From positions 62,001-126,000 of the forward strand of contig CANNZV010001629.1 in the NCBI GenBank assembly GCA_947561585.1: a DNA stretch of 64,000 bases, given 5' to 3'. This document shows positions 36,290 through 47,153 of this stretch, piece after piece (positions within the stretch are counted from its first letter, which is position 1; the number at the start of each line of letters is the position of its first letter). Position numbers and translations under genes: made by a program. The notes below the pieces were generated by a model. That model was not told the origin of the DNA and searched no databases. It saw nothing but the letters and a program-made list of their open reading frames with translations. Origin of the DNA: Caprella mutica. Taxonomy: Eukaryota > Arthropoda > Malacostraca > Amphipoda > Caprellidae.

Positions 36290-37004
36290 ACAGGGTGGAT
36301 CGATAATGTTAAACGAAACCCAAATATTAATTGCTTTAAATTAAAAGTACTTAAAGGGGCAGTTCAGTCAATTTTTGTTTTCATAATATTAATGTTGAAC
36401 GATCACTTAGTAAGAATAAAGCATTGTTGTAGAATTAAACGGTCGAAAAAAATATAATAAGCGATATATATCATATTTTATAAATTCGATTTAGTTCCTG
36501 CGTCCTCCTACAGATGGCGCCACCACTCTGTACTATTTGTTTACATTTTACAGCTGATAACATGTGAACAATTTTTCTATCAACAGTATTAACAGGTAAT
36601 TTATTTATGCAATGCATGTCAAAACTAAATCTAATTGTCTCGAAGGACAGTTTTCAATTTCACAAATTCTTTTCACCATTTCATAAGTTAATAACCGACG
36701 TACTACAATGATTAGTTACGCGGTCCACCGCAGTCCACAGATGGCGCCACTAATTTACAATATACTTTTTATATAAACATTTCTAAAATCAAGGAATATT
36801 CTAATGTTACATAAATAAATATACTAAATCGATTTAGGACCAAATTGGCGATAGTTTGATTTTGACTGAACTGCCCCTTTAACATCTTACGAATTACTTA
36901 TCAGTGAACCAGCCCATCTTTTGAAATAATTGGTGATCATTTAAAAAAGTCACATTCATCATTATTGATGCTATATTTATAGTGAAGGGTGTCAGAAAGA
37001 TGTT
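36290..37004. mobile_element. Mariner-type MITE interrupted by a TTAA element
   Basis: The left end CACAGGGTGGATCGATAATG with AACGAAACCCAAATATTAA resembles the left end of the element at 10,035. After the inserted element the sequence resumes with ATTGATGCTATATTTATAGTG and AAGGGTGTCAGAAAG, resembling 10,175-10,215. The right inverted end is missing, replaced by the repeat at 37,005. Confidence 0.55.
36355..36878. mobile_element. TTAA-flanked MITE with AGGGGCAGTTCAGTCAA ends
   Basis: A 524-bp element whose ends are the inverted repeat AGGGGCAGTTCAGTCAA, bordered by TTAA at 36,351-36,354 and 36,879-36,882. TTAA target duplication is typical of piggyBac- and Kolobok-type elements. No transposase is encoded. 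The interior carries CAGATGGCGCCAC twice in the same orientation (36,511-36,523 and 36,738-36,750). Confidence 0.85.
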
Positions 37005-37141
37005 GCAGGTATCATGGATACCAACTGAAATAAATAATTATTACATCGTTTTTTCTCATATTCTCGTTGAAAAAGTAGGAGGAGCTTAGCTAAAAGTCTG
37101 GTGGAAAGACTTAAAAAATGCAACGTGTGTACGGCCCTTAT
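37005..37141 (-). repeat. Dispersed repeat (GGGCCGTACACACG end), copy 2
   Basis: Reverse-orientation copy of 12,003-12,150: GGTATCATGGATACCAAC, ACATCGTTTTTTCTCATATT, AAAAGTCTGGTGGAAAGAC and ending AACGTGTGTACGGCCCTT. Identity over the shared part is high, with small indels. Confidence 0.75.
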
Positions 37142-37144
37142 TTC

Positions 37145-38220
37145 TAAACTAAAGAACAAAAGTTAAAACAACTGCCTAATAATGTAGCTACAGAGGCAGA
37201 TGTTCATTGCTTTTCCCAATAGATTGCAAATAGCAACTCGCTTTTAATTGCATCTTGAAGATAGCAATTGGGACAATTATTTCCACCGATTTGTTAATGG
37301 ATTTTCCATTGTACCTCAAATAATCTCGATTGGAGCGACAGAGAAGAAGTACTGTAGTCTGTAATCACAAACATGTGTAAAGACCAGACGTCAATGCAAT
37401 AAAGATAAAATTAATTGAACAACTTTGTAGTAATTACAAAAAATAATCTCATGTTTATATAGCATTTCATTATTGCAGTAACTTTTATTGATTCATTTAA
37501 AGAATAGTTAGATTCAGAATATTCTGAATTATTGCTATATTGTTATTCAGATGGTAAGAAGATAAACATGAAATAGTCTCTTTAGTTATCTCTTTCTTTC
37601 ACTCTTTACATTTCAATGACTGGGGATTTACCTCCCAGAAAAAACAGCCTAAAGAATTTACCTGATGTCATCATGGAATACCTATCATGCACATGAAGAA
37701 AACGAGAGCTAGAAAACCAAATTCACTTATTCCCTTTGTGTCATTATTAATTAAAATAAAAAAAAAATAACAATTAATAAAAATTATAAATAACAATGTT
37801 CAACTCCATTCTAATATCGTTTAAAGTGAAGTTACAGTGCTTTTCTATTTCACAATATTCTAATTTATTAACTATAAAGAAAAGAATAAACTCTCCAGGA
37901 AATAATTCTTAAATTTCTATATTTATATGTCAACTATTCCGACAAGAACTCAATTTCCACCGAGTGGAAAGTACCTATTTATTTGATATCATATACATTT
38001 ATAAAAATGATATTAAATACGAACAAAGAAATATTCATACAATCACAGCCCTCAACTGAACGTGAACACAGGAGGAAGTTGTGCTTCATATTTTCAAAGG
38101 AGGATCTTCAGCAATTCCTGTTTTGACTGAGTAAATAGTGCGTTAACCAACATGTTTTGTAACTCCTTACACTAGGGTGACTCAGCCACCCTGTAGCCAA
38201 TGGAGGATATGGATTAGGAA
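37145..38220. other. Intergenic, nothing recognised
   Basis: AT-rich with no supported gene or repeat boundary. Confidence 0.4.
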
Positions 38221-38221
38221 T

Positions 38222-38440
38222 ACTCCCTTGCATGGGGTAGAAAGGATTTATCTAGGGTAAATATAGTCCCTTGCATGGGGTAGAAAAGATTTATCTAGGG
38301 TAAATGTAGTCCCCCGCATGGGGTAGAAAGGATTTATCTAGGGTAAATATAGTCCCTTGCATGGGGTAGAAAGGCTTTATCTAGGGTTAATATAGTCCCT
38401 TGCATGGGGTAGAAAGGATTTATCTAGTGTAAATATGCTC
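38222..38440. repeat. 43-bp tandem repeat, five copies
   Basis: GCATGGGGTAG recurs at 38,230, 38,273, 38,316, 38,359 and 38,402. The unit is GTCCCTTGCATGGGGTAGAA then AGGATTTATCTAGGGTAAATATA (split here). Few substitutions. Confidence 0.9.
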
Positions 38441-39675
38441 TAGACTGGAAAAACCAATGCACGACTGGATTTACTCTTAAATAGGGTAGGTATAGAAAAT
38501 ACCTTAACAAAGATATAAAATAACCAAAACTTTAGAGTTTATAATACCTTTACTTAGAGACCAACGTCATAAATAACGTAAGTTACCCTTAAAAATATAA
38601 AATAGGAAAGGACTACTATAAAATGAGTGAATGATATAGCTCCCCCCCCCCCCGCCCCTTTACTAGTCTATATGCATCTATAGGTGCTCTTAAAGTGTTT
38701 GAACAGTGACTTCACACATTCGTGTTTGTATAGCCTATTAACTTATCAAAGGGGAAATCATTCACTGATGACCTATGTACGGGAAAGCAGAAATACTGCA
38801 ATGTTGAACATAGGAGGGGCAGGTTATTTCACGTTGTTTATTCGTTATTTATGTTTATTCGAATTGTGTGCTCTTCTTTCCGTTTGTAGCCTCTTACTGG
38901 GTAATTGGTGCGCATTCCCAATATCCAAAAAGTTCACTTGATAGGCGTCAAGTATATTCAAGATAACCATGATGTTTCATCATAGTTAAGTAAATCAGCA
39001 AGATATATACTTTAGAAAAATTTGTTCGACAGCAGAATCATTTTTTGAAATTCCATTTCTAATAATTTTTTTGTATTCCGATTTCTGGACTTTCTTTGTA
39101 TACATACGGTACCAGCTTTTTTATGCAAGAATCACTCGAAGTCGTGAATCATTTCGGAGTGATTCTAGGCACGAGAGAAAGTTAATGCCGTTTCAATAAT
39201 AGTAATCAGAAGTTCACACAGTTTATTAAACCTGCTTGGATCTTATTTGAATTGCAAAGCTTGAATTCGACATCTGCAATACAAAACAGTTATTAGAAAG
39301 TGAAAATAAATCATATCTCATAGAAGAATATTCAAATGAGATTTTTACGTGCGTCTAAATTAAGAATTTTAAATAGGTTCCTTCATAGTGGAAGAAACTT
39401 CATAGTGTTCTAGATTATAATTGATGCTTCTCATCTGATTTGCTTAAAACATTTTAGAGATTGTGATTTCGCAAGAGTCACCCCAGATGCGCACTAGAAT
39501 GATCCCTTCCAGACTGATTACAGCTGCTAACCTTTTTCTCAATGTCCGGCAAATTCCCCAGCGGAAAGTTCCATAAGGAAATTTTAATTATTTTCAATAA
39601 TAAACAGTATATAATTGAAGTATAATTTTTTTTAGGTTCAGTGGAATGATGCCATAAAATGTTAAATGTAAATGG
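38441..39675. other. Intergenic; poly-C tract and a small hairpin
   Basis: A C-tract (12 Cs, then GCCCC) lies at 38,642-38,658. A 10-bp perfect stem (AGAATCACTC / GAGTGATTCT) with an 18-nt loop lies at about 39,128-39,165. The piece TGTCCGGCAAATTCCCCAGC at about 39,543 belongs to the word family of the next element. No gene. Confidence 0.5.
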
Positions 39676-40735
39676 TTAGATAGTGGTCCAGTTGGGGAAA
39701 AGTTCGATAATGTATTCTTCGGGAAACGGACTATTCCCCGCCGGACTTTTCCCCGCTTATTTTTTATTTATTTAAAACTTGGAAGACAATTTGATATTAA
39801 GAATTTTTAATTAGTTTTTATGAAAAAAAAATCGTTTGCCGCGAAATTGTAAATCAAAGTCTGTCGTCGCAACTAGCCAATTTTTTGGATTTTTTTTAAA
39901 CATTGTTGCATGGAAAATTGGTCACTCACCAACTCCATGAACTAAACCCGTTTTTAGTTACTCATTCAATAATTAGTTTTCATTGGAGACTTCAAGAGAA
40001 AATGAAGCTACGACTTTATATCTAAATCGTCCTCAAATCTGACTACTTGAAAAGTCTTGATTTAAGGATTTCTACCCTCTAACTTATGTATTTTCATAAT
40101 AATGGTAAATCCATTGTAAGTTCTTTAAGGAATAAATATTAAATAAGCATAATAGAAAAAAAGACACTATAAAAAGAAGCCAATATTAAGTGTAATATTT
40201 AAAATAAAATATATAGATTATTAATAAACTACAATTAAATGGAAAAGTACATATTTGAACTAGATGTAAATAGATGAACATTTTTAATAATAACTGGCAA
40301 ATAAAATAATAAATTCGCGATATGTATAACTTAAGAGCAGAAATAAACTGAATTAATCGTAGCTTCTTAGACTAAATTGCTACATATTGCAATCCATTAG
40401 AATTGCCATAATGTTTTGAACTTTGTATCATATCTTAATTCTATGCAAATTTACGAATGTACAGTCTTAAAATATAAACGACCAATATCGACACAATGGA
40501 AATCAAAGCTAAAAATAAGACTGTATTATTGTGTAAGTCTGTTAATAAAATGTGTCTTCTATTGATAAATGGTTTGTTTTATCGAAATTATAATTTAATA
40601 ACCCAATATACTATTATTTTATTCGCCGGGGAAAAGTCCAGCGGGGAATAGTCCAGGCGGGAAAAGTCCGGCGGGGAATAGTCCTGGCAGGGTAAAGTCC
40701 GGCGGGGAATAGTCCGGCGGGGAAAAGTCCTAGTG
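39676..40735. mobile_element. Element with iterated GGCGGGGAAAAGTCC-word inverted ends
   Basis: The right end (40,624-40,732) is about seven tandem 15-16-bp words alternating GGCGGGGAAAAGTCC and GGCGGGGAATAGTCC. The left end (39,730-39,755) is the inverted CTATTCCCCGCCGGACTTTT with CCCCGC. The interior of about 860 bp is AT-rich with no recognised coding. Another degenerate word in the same orientation as the right end lies at 39,685. GC-rich ends against an AT-rich core make the boundaries easy to see. Confidence 0.7.
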
Positions 40736-40739
40736 CCGT

Positions 40740-41200
40740 TTTCTTCAAGTTACTATGGGTGATACTTATAACCTATCTATTTATTATTTTTAAACTATTT
40801 CACAAATGAATTGTTGTCCAGATACCACTAATAATACATTTTTATAAATCTGTTTTAATTTGAATGTTTTATTGAATGTGAATGAAATCAAATAATTTTA
40901 ACGGTGGTTGCAATAACAATGGAAAAATAAAAAAAATATTCGACAATACAAGAATAGAGGAGGTTTTATAAATTACAGTTCAATAGTTAAAATAGGTAAA
41001 CATATGCAAGTATTGAAGACAGTGATATGCCAACTGAAAGCTTTTTGGGCATCATAAACAGATCTAAAAACAAAAATAAAGAAAATTACAAATAATCATG
41101 ACAAACTATAGAAAATATTCAACACTTAATTCTTTCTATTCTACCTTATTGAACACTACATTCGTGAGTATATTCAGGTGCTGTTTCAGTCTTTTTTAAT
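40740..41200. other. Intergenic, nothing recognised
   Basis: AT-rich, no supported feature. Confidence 0.4.
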
Positions 41201-41209
41201 ATGGACTAG

Positions 41210-42080
41210 GAGGTAATATTTTTAGTGCTCGCGGAAACGGAATTTTAAATCTTGGCCCGACTAATAACATAATCATTGGAGTATCTGATGAATTACTATA
41301 TTGAATTACCAAATATCATAACATGTTTGTCTGGTTGAGTGTTAACTTTTTCGTTTTTCCACATTAATTGTTATCTTTGTTCGAGTTATTGTGATGAATG
41401 TTAGGATCAAACTTTAGTGATGATGTGGTATCATCTGCAAATAGAGTAAAGTTAAACTCATCTGAAGAATTTGGCTAATCATTGATAAATATGTTGAACA
41501 GCAAAGGACCAAGGACGCTTTCCTGGGGTACTTAATGTGTCACCACTCGAATTACTAGATGAAGTATTGCCCAGAGAAACGTCTTATCTGACACCAGTCA
41601 TAGCTTAAGCCTCTAAAACCATAGTAATACAATTTTAATAACAATATTGAATGATCTACACAATCAAAAACCTTGGAAAAGAATATAAATACAGAAAGAA
41701 TAGAATTATTAGAGTCAAGAAATGGATACATATAATAAAGATAATTCAATATAACATGAGTAATATATTTTTCAGATCTGAATTCAAATTGTCTATCATG
41801 TAATATGCATGGAATATTTATTTAAGTAACTACATGTATAATGTTACTTGTCCAAATGCCCATGTACTATCTTCTCCACAATTTTACTAAAAGCAGATAA
41901 ATTCGAAATGGGTCTATTATTGATTTTATCTTCTTTGTCGCCAATATTAAATACAGGAATAACTCTGGCAATTTTCAATGAAAGAACGAAGGAAGACACC
42001 GAAGTTCAAAGAGAAATTAACAATGTTAATTAACAGTCTTCTTCATAGCTGAGACAGGTATTGATATAAATGATGCTCTT
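41210..42080 (-). pseudogene. Non-LTR retrotransposon reverse transcriptase fragment (Jockey/CR1-like)
   Basis: The minus strand encodes consecutive reverse-transcriptase blocks. At about 41,979-41,846 it reads KIARVIPVFNIGDKEDKINN and RPISNLSAFSKIVEKIVHGH. At about 41,800 there is QFEFRSEKYITHVI, then KVFDCVDHSILLLKLYYYGF at about 41,670. Next comes VPQESVLGPLLFNIFIND at about 41,530 and the catalytic FADDT at about 41,440. The order matches RT motifs 1 to 5 of Jockey/CR1-type LINEs. Stops and frameshifts separate the blocks, and the endonuclease domain, most of the thumb and any 3' tail are not visible. It is an old truncated copy. Confidence 0.85.
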
Positions 42081-42918
42081 TATTTTTCAAACGAATCAAC
42101 AGTAGATATGACATCAAGAGAAGGAATACAGGAAAACATAAAAGAGTTCGTGTAATTGTCTGTAATATAATCTTGAAAAGAAATTGTGTTCGTTTCCAAA
42201 GAGACACCTATTTTTTTTTTCCTACCTTCTCATCTGTGTGTACAGAATTATATTCTCGTAAAGAAGTTGCACCACACTTACTCTGCCTTAGCGTCATAGT
42301 ATTTCATTAATGCAAATCCATTTTTTTTCTACCTCATTTTTGCATTTCAATAATCGTGGTGGAATTTTCCGTTCTGAAATTTTCCGCGGGGGAATTTATA
42401 TAGAAACCATTTTCAAGAACATTCGAGAATATTGTCTCTATTGCAAGTCTTACATTAATTGCTATAAATTGACTCAATATCTTATCTCTATGTAAATACA
42501 TTCAGGGGACATTAATGTACCTTATCTATTCACATTTCATAGATAAAGTGATGGTGTCACTTAGTGCTAATATGTACATGTTAAATATATAGAATACCTT
42601 TGGAAATATTTCATTAACGTTCACTGAAGGGGATTACGAAGATGAATTAAAGATAAGATTAGCAGGATACATATAGAAACATCAATAATATTATGTTGAG
42701 ATGTGCTTATAAGATTCCATTAAAAAATATACCAAGGCATGGTTGACTTACAGCTCAGACTATATAGGGAAATTATAGGTAATTTGTACAGGGAAATTAT
42801 TTAGTATGATATATGGGGGTGATTCTTTATAATAATTTAAACTTATTTATTTGAAGTATCCATTCCAATGTACCCTACCTTTTACAATGTACCAATGTAC
42901 CCTAACCAATGTACTCAC
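42081..42918. other. Intergenic, nothing recognised
   Basis: AT-rich, no supported exon apart from the candidate that follows. Confidence 0.35.
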
Positions 42919-43096
42919 TCTCCAGGAACTCCGTTACGGATGGTCGGAACTCCAGCACCCGCTGCGTACACTCTGTGGACCTCAGAATGTCAGGGTTGTA
43001 AATTCTGAAGAACTCTGAAGAGTTGATGTCTGCCTTGGAGTAGTGGAGGGGGTACCGCTGGTGGGAGTGGGGGGTGTGGATGAAGGGGGAGGACAT
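42919..43096 (-). CDS. Possible 5' coding exon of an unidentified gene
   Basis: A GC-richer island on the minus strand opens with ATG (43,096; context GAAAATGT) and runs 59 codons plus one base to a consensus GTGAGT donor at 42,918. The peptide includes SHQRYPLHYSKADINSSEFF and YNPDILRSTECTQRVLEF, and looks like ordinary protein rather than repeat. The frame is also open upstream to a CAG acceptor-like site, so it could be an internal exon. No matching downstream exon was found in the window's lower coordinates. No family was recognised. Confidence 0.45.
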
Positions 43097-43099
43097 TTT

Positions 43100-43895
43100 C
43101 TCTCTCTCTACAACTGAATTACTCAAACAATTTATTGAAGACTATAAATAATGAGTGAAATTTATTCACAGTAACAAATCACTTAATTTGATTGGTCACA
43201 ATTATACAAATTTTACCAATAAGGTTTTTAATACTAAATCAAATGAATTAAAAATTACTATTTTATCTGAAACGAAGAAAGTTACCAAAAAAATAAATGC
43301 ATAAAAAATTTTAAGACTTATTTCTTTTTATTTAAAAACTTTTTTAAATAAAAAATAACGCAATATGTCGAATGGTTACCGATTTGACACTCAACATTTT
43401 TTCCAGTATTATTGATATGTTTTCTAAGCTCTCACATGTATAAGAATTTCAAGCTAGAGACGAGAATGCATATTAAATATAATATAAATACTATATACAT
43501 GCTGGGGCTTGGAATATGTAATCGATTTGAGAATTCATATTTTATTCATAAGCATTACTCATATTTTATTAATATTCACTGCTTTATTAGTTCTATATTT
43601 GATGATAAAAATACAAACGGCAAACCCTATTTTAGAAATTCTCTGTGCATTATAATCTAAAGCTACACCGGAAATATGTGAGCCTAACACACAAACACAT
43701 ACACTCATACATGTGTAAATAATGCAGGTGTGACATACATTTCTCACAAAAAGAAATTCTTATTTTGGTTAATAAACTTATAACGCCTTAATTTTTCCCA
43801 ATGCATACAGTTATCTTTTATTGTTACAATAGCATTAACTTCCTTCCTTTCTCACCAATCTTCAGGTATGAGTCACACCCTTGAAAAGAGATAAG
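43100..43895. other. Intergenic, nothing recognised
   Basis: AT-rich; short open frames only. Confidence 0.4.
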
Positions 43896-43898
43896 AGA

Positions 43899-44085
43899 TG
43901 ACGTCATAGAGAAGCATGGCAATGATCTAATGGACACACTGAGAGAAAGTTTCTGATTGGTCAAGAGAGGCATGTCACGTAACATTGCTATGACGTCATA
44001 GAGAAGCATGGCAATGATCTACATTCTACAGGCCACTCTCTGAGAGAAAGCTTCTGATTGCATATCCGAGAGAGGAGTGTCACGT
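43899..44085. repeat. 92-bp tandem duplication carrying TGACGTCA
   Basis: TGACGTCATAGAGAAGCATG followed by GCAATGATCTA occurs at 43,899 and 43,991, and the downstream parts also match (GAGAGAAAGTTTCTGATTGG versus GAGAGAAAGCTTCTGATTG). Each copy has a full palindromic CRE (TGACGTCA). ATTGG (inverted CCAAT) and CACGT/CACGTG words follow. It resembles promoter or enhancer sequence, but no gene start is assigned beside it. Confidence 0.7.
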
Positions 44086-44362
44086 GATTCGAATCTCTGA
44101 ACTTTCAGATCTGATTCTTCATTGCTGAGGTTGTAGTAAATTAGAAATTGATATTAATTGTTGTGTCATAGTTCAGAGACAATAGAAAAATAATATTGTA
44201 TTTCTATAGCTTATAAATGAGAAAAGAAACAATATTTAAATAGCATCCATTACAGCGGAATTACATCCATATCGGTAGGCCTCCTTTTTGTTCTGTTTTA
44301 GGTTTCCAGCTTTCTTTGGTTATATTTCCACAATTTCTACCTCCTCTTCCATCTGCCTTGCT

Positions 44363-44950
44363 ATATCCATGGGTAATCAGAATGTCTGTTTAGATCTCTT
44401 ATTCATGGGTAAGCAGAATGAAATGACTATGTAGGTTCTAATTCATGGGTAAGCTGACTGAATGTGTAGGTCTCTTATCCATGGGTAAGCAGACAGACTG
44501 TGTAGGTGTCTCATCCATGGGTAAGCAGACTGACTGTGTAGGTCTTTTATCCATGGGTAAGCAGACTGACTGTGTAGGTCTCTTATCCATGGGTAAGCAG
44601 ACTTACTGTGTAGGTCTCTCATCCATGGGTAAGCAGACTGACTGTGTAGGTCTCTTATCCATGGGTAAGGAGACTGACTGTGTAGGTCTCTCATCCATGG
44701 GTAAGCAGACTGACTGTGTAGGTCTCTCATCCATGGGTAAGCAGACTGACTGTGTAGGTCTCTTATCCATGGGTAAGCAGACTTACTGTGTAGGTCTCTT
44801 ATCCATGGGTATCAGACTGACTGTGTAGGTCTCTTATCCATGGGTATCAGACTGACTGTGTAGGTCTCTTATCCATGGGTAAGCAGAATAACTGTGTAGG
44901 TTTCTTATCCATTGGTAAACAGAATGACTGTGTACTAGTGTGTAGGTCTA
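44363..44950. repeat. 36-bp tandem repeat, about 16 copies
   Basis: Unit ATCCATGGGTAAGCAGACTG then ACTGTGTAGGTCTCTT. Edge copies are more diverged. The 36-bp period keeps both strands open (MGKQTDCVGLSS on plus, RDLHSQSAYPWM on minus), which is treated as spurious. Most units contain ATGGGTAAGC, a good 5' splice-site match. Confidence 0.95.
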
Positions 44951-45665
44951 TTTTTGCCATCCATACGCTGGGTCGTCACGGTGACCTGTGGTAGATGAGT
45001 AGTCGACCTAGTGCATAAAGCGTACTTTCACTGTCCCCTCTTCTACGAGTCCTTCTTCTCTTCATGTCTCTTAAATCAACTAGTTATGGATCGGCACAAC
45101 TTTTATACACATGGTATAATAAAAAAATTAATAACATACTGCGAAATTGGGAGAAAGACAATAGATTGTTGAATATTTGTTGTGTAGAGAATTATCCATT
45201 TGAAGTCTAGTGGTATATATTTTTACCATTTTTATAAGTCTCAATGGTAGATAAAGTGTACTAAGTCACACATTAAGGATAAAGGAGAGGTAGACTCCTC
45301 TATCCTATTATGTAATTTATTGCTACCACAGAAAGTTCACGAGTCTAGTGGTACATATTTACAGGCCACAGACTGTCACGTATAGAGTGTAATATTGACT
45401 GAAAATATACAATATTCTAAACAGTCTATCGCACAAGAATGACCCTGTACATTGGTCAAGTGAGTTTTCTTTTAGTTAATTTATTATTATAAAAATGATG
45501 TCATAATTAATGATAAGGAGTCAAAATTTGATAAAAAACATATTAATAATTATGCAACAAAGAGATAATGTCAATTGAATGAATATTTAAGCTGTAAATG
45601 AGATCAAAGAGGATGAATTTTTATGAAGTTTCTAACAGTCGGTATTATGAATGTGAAAAAGCGTG
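44951..45665. other. Intergenic, nothing recognised
   Basis: A GC-richer piece at 44,960-45,060 follows the array; otherwise AT-rich with no supported gene. Confidence 0.4.
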
Positions 45666-45676
45666 CCTTTACTTTG

Positions 45677-45818
45677 GGATGTGTGTATGTATAGGTGTGT
45701 GTATTGCCACTGAGTGTGTATGTATACTGTATAGGTGTATGCATTGCCACTGAGTGTGTATGTATACTGTATAGGTGTGTGTATTGCCACTGAGTGTGTA
45801 TGTATACTGTATAGGTGT
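45677..45818. repeat. 40-bp tandem repeat (TTGCCACTGAGTGTGTATG)
   Basis: TTGCCACTGAG recurs at 45,704, 45,744 and 45,784. The array is split by the following element: one further unit (ATGCATTGCCACTGAGTGTG) resumes at 47,153. Confidence 0.9.
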
Positions 45819-45819
45819 A

Positions 45820-47150
45820 GGGGAGGATGGTCATCAATGGGACAAAAATCACAGAAAGATTGATATTTCATTTACTATGGGCAAAGTATGAAAAATAAAA
45901 AATCCATGTGTAATATAGATATTCCTTTATAAAATGAAACTAATTCGAATGATATCACATATTCTGTTGACTAGAAAAAAATTAAATAAAAAACAAAAAA
46001 AATTGTCCCATTGTATAACAGCACTGGTGAACAATGGGACATACCCTGGTGAACGATGGGACAGTTTATCAAACTTGTATATTATTTAGGTTATGGTCAA
46101 ATTTCAAGTTCGAATTATCTCTTCATGTTGTCCCACACTCAGTTGGATCATATAATATCAGTTTAATGTCCTCTAGCCTCACCGATGCCATGTCAGAACC
46201 ATTTGTAAAATTAAGCTCATTGCACTCGAATCTTCCCCTAACATATATATTTCGTATTTATCTTTTTCATGCTTATGGCCAACAGAATACGTTTTACAAA
46301 TCGAATCAAATTCTTCTAGTTCATAAACCTTCATTTCCAACGTTTTTGGTACAGATTTAAGTTCTTCAGACGAATGGATCAGTTAAATTGAGAGTTCTAT
46401 ACCAGACCAAGAACAATAGTTCACAGGCCATCTACGGCGGACACTTCATGAAGTGATTTCGAATGCCTTATCCTTAGTGGCACCAGCAGAAAGCTCTTCT
46501 TTCTCTGGTGTATCCGTTGCAATCATGCTGCGTCTTTTTTTTATTAGTGAAATTTGTTTTCTATGCAGTGCTTTGTGATCACCTCAGATTGCTAAAGCCC
46601 TTGAACATGGTCGAAAGTCCCACTTCAGCTGGAAGCTCTGTTTCTATCAGAAGCCCTGAAGCTACAGTTCACGTTATTGTATCAAAAATAGATATTTATT
46701 GATTCATATGGAGTAACTAGACAGCTTGGTTGACAATAGGGCACTGTCCCATTGTTAACCAAATTTACTGTCCCAATGATCACTATGACGCCATTTTGAA
46801 AACAAATTGGTATAGCAGCTCAACTACAAAAGTAAAAAGGCAATCTTTTCATATGATCATATTTTACATATTACTTAATATTATGTAAAAATGCCGTGAG
46901 CATTATATGTTAAATTAACAGATATATAACAATTGAAACATAGTACGAAAAATTTAGTTTCCCCACCTCTAAAACACGTTTCGGCTTTTACACAGGGCTG
47001 ACTGCACTCCGACCGCTGAATGCAATGCGAGTAAATACATTGAAGTATGCCTAATTTACCACTACGATTTTGTTGAAAATTACCCTCAAATAAAAAAGTT
47101 ATTTAGCATGTCCCATTGTTCCCAGTGTCCCATTGATGACCACCCTCCCC
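45820..47150. mobile_element. TA-flanked DNA transposon relic with AATGGGACA subterminal words
   Basis: Inverted ends GGGGAGGATGGTCATCAATG / complement of GGGGAGGGTGGTCATCAATG extend over about 25 bp. AATGGGACA or its complement recurs near both ends. TA borders both sides. Removing the element and one TA joins GGTGTA to TGCATTGCC, exactly the sequence of an intact neighbouring 40-bp unit at about 45,727. The interior of 1.3 kb holds decayed frames on both strands (for example 46,034-46,360 plus) that match nothing I recognise. TA target and size suggest a Tc1/mariner/pogo-group element. Confidence 0.8.
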
Positions 47151-47153
47151 TAT

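Noticed and set aside
44443..44828. Overlapping 95- and 127-codon frames on opposite strands
   Set aside because: Both arise from a 36-bp satellite whose period is divisible by three.
46034..46360. 108-codon plus-strand frame
   Set aside because: Lies inside the TA-flanked transposon relic, has no recognised domain, and other decayed frames overlap it.
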